NCBI GenBank assembly: GCA_048213135.1
Contig: PS015265.1
Location: 23,461 to 58,531, forward strand
Direction: 5' to 3'
From: Reclinomonas americana ATCC 50394
Lineage: Eukaryota; Jakobida; Jakobea; Jakobida
DNA: 35,071 bases
The notes beneath the pieces are model-generated. The model did not search any database and was not told the origin of the DNA. It saw nothing but the letters and a program-made list of their open reading frames with translations. This document shows positions 29,930 through 35,071 of the stretch, one piece after another (the stretch's first letter is position 1; every line of letters begins with the position of its first letter). A program made the position numbers and the translations under genes.

Positions 29930-30500
29930 GATCGATTTGAATTCGCGATTTCGAATTCGAACACCTGCGAACGAAGACGCCGGCGCCGCCAGCCAAGACG
30001 GGAATATGCGGGGATGCCCCGAATAGGGTTGCGATGCTTCTATTGCTCGTGCGCTAGCAGGGGCATGCCTGGTCGCGAATCCGAATTCGAATTCGCGATT
30101 GAAGAACAATCGCGATTGCACACGAATTTCAAAGCCTGGAGTCGCCCTCCAAGACAGGAATGTGCATGGCTATCCCGAATACTATTGCAAAGCTGCAAGT
30201 GGTCTTGCGCAGGTCCGCAGCACATTCTTGTTCGCGCACTGCGAATTCGCGAAATCGATGGAATTCGAATGTCGAACATCTGAAATTGATGCCTGCCGCG
30301 ACCGCTGCGTTCAAGATCGGTGTGTTCTCTTCCCTCTGATATTGCGCTTCTGTTGCTCGTGCCGTGCGCCAGAGACTTTCGTGCCCCGAAATCGAATTCG
30401 AATTCGAACACCTGCAGCTGCAACTCAAGCAAAACAGCCTGCCGCCGCCTGTGTACATTAATATCCTGCATTCGCTGCTGTTGCTCGCATGCGCAGCTGG
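29930..30500. repeat. Degenerate satellite of about 130-140 bases with GAATTCGAATTC cores
   Basis: About four units. Each has AATCGAATTCGAATTCG-like cores (near 29940, 30080, 30240 and 30395), several with AACACCTGC. These are followed by CAAGACGGGAATATGC-type sequence and end in TTCTATTGCTCGTGCGC-type sequence (near 30040, 30350 and 30475). No frame persists through it. Confidence 0.65.
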
Positions 30501-30806
30501 GCAAATGGAAAAAACGCAGAATGGCGCGAACCTCCACTGTCCCACGCGAGCACTGTCCACAGTTAACTCACACGCAGTCATGGTGCGCGAAACCCACACA
30601 CACTGCCACACTGCACACACGCACTCTCTCTATCCCCCGCGCACATATACCGCACACCACAGCACAAACACTTTCCACTTTCCACTCACTTTGTGTTTTT
30701 GTGTGGAAAATGTCTCAAACCGCTCCACTCACACTTTTGCTCACTTGCACAACACACTCACTTTTGTGTGTGTATGTCTCACTCACTGTGTCTCTCTCAC
30801 ACGCAG

Positions 30807-35071
<4,265 letters not shown>

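Noticed and set aside
29930-30540. Short open frames in the GAATTC-rich region as exons of a gene
   Set aside because: They are short, overlap on both strands and follow the repeat units rather than any domain.

Overview
The window is eukaryotic nuclear DNA, most likely from a free-living protist. Its genes are split by short introns with GT..AG ends, coding exons are rich in G and C at third positions, and introns are full of CT/GA tracts and microsatellites. I cannot name the lineage. A FAM221-family gene and a PH-domain AGC kinase rule out a prokaryote. The sequence is a gapped scaffold with seven N runs: 171-718, 7363-7382, 11331-11466, 12211-13096, 21343-22201, 29177-29674 and 32816-33110.

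Layout. (1) 719-8080, minus strand: eight exons of a very large secreted or surface protein with a signal peptide and many fibronectin-III-like domains, still open at the left gap. Beyond that gap, 1-170 carries a similar coding fragment on the opposite strand. (2) 8440-17966, minus strand: a tandem array of six related WD40 genes (called here A to F from left to right; F is transcribed first). Each intact copy is one uninterrupted seven-blade propeller with a conserved Cys-rich C-terminal tail. A is a decayed pseudogene, C has one frameshift and two doubtful N gaps, and B, D, E and F are intact. A spacer with a conserved block 230-410 bases upstream of each start is repeated with every copy, and a further decayed unit may lie at 18370-18735. 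(3) 18873-23125, plus: a 12-exon four-transmembrane protein. (4) 23393-26232, plus: an 11-exon FAM221-type Cys-rich protein with an N-terminal array of RPQSAR repeats. (5) 26598-27372, minus: an ankyrin-repeat protein, divergent from (6) 27742-28530, plus: a GNAT-type acetyltransferase. (7) 28531-30700: no firm gene, a gap, a dispersed repeat and a GAATTC-rich degenerate satellite. (8) 30807-34391, plus: a PH plus AGC protein kinase of Akt/PKB type, running off the right edge in an intron.

The genes do not form an obvious pathway. The most general signal is in the introns. I could place 38 of them by reading frame, and several also by protein homology. Eleven share the 5' splice site GTTGCG, ten of them GTTGCGT, found in four separate genes. 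This lacks the usual purine at +3 and G at +5. Gene models were checked by summing exon lengths and phases; these agree across the FN3, four-TM, FAM221, ankyrin and GNAT genes.
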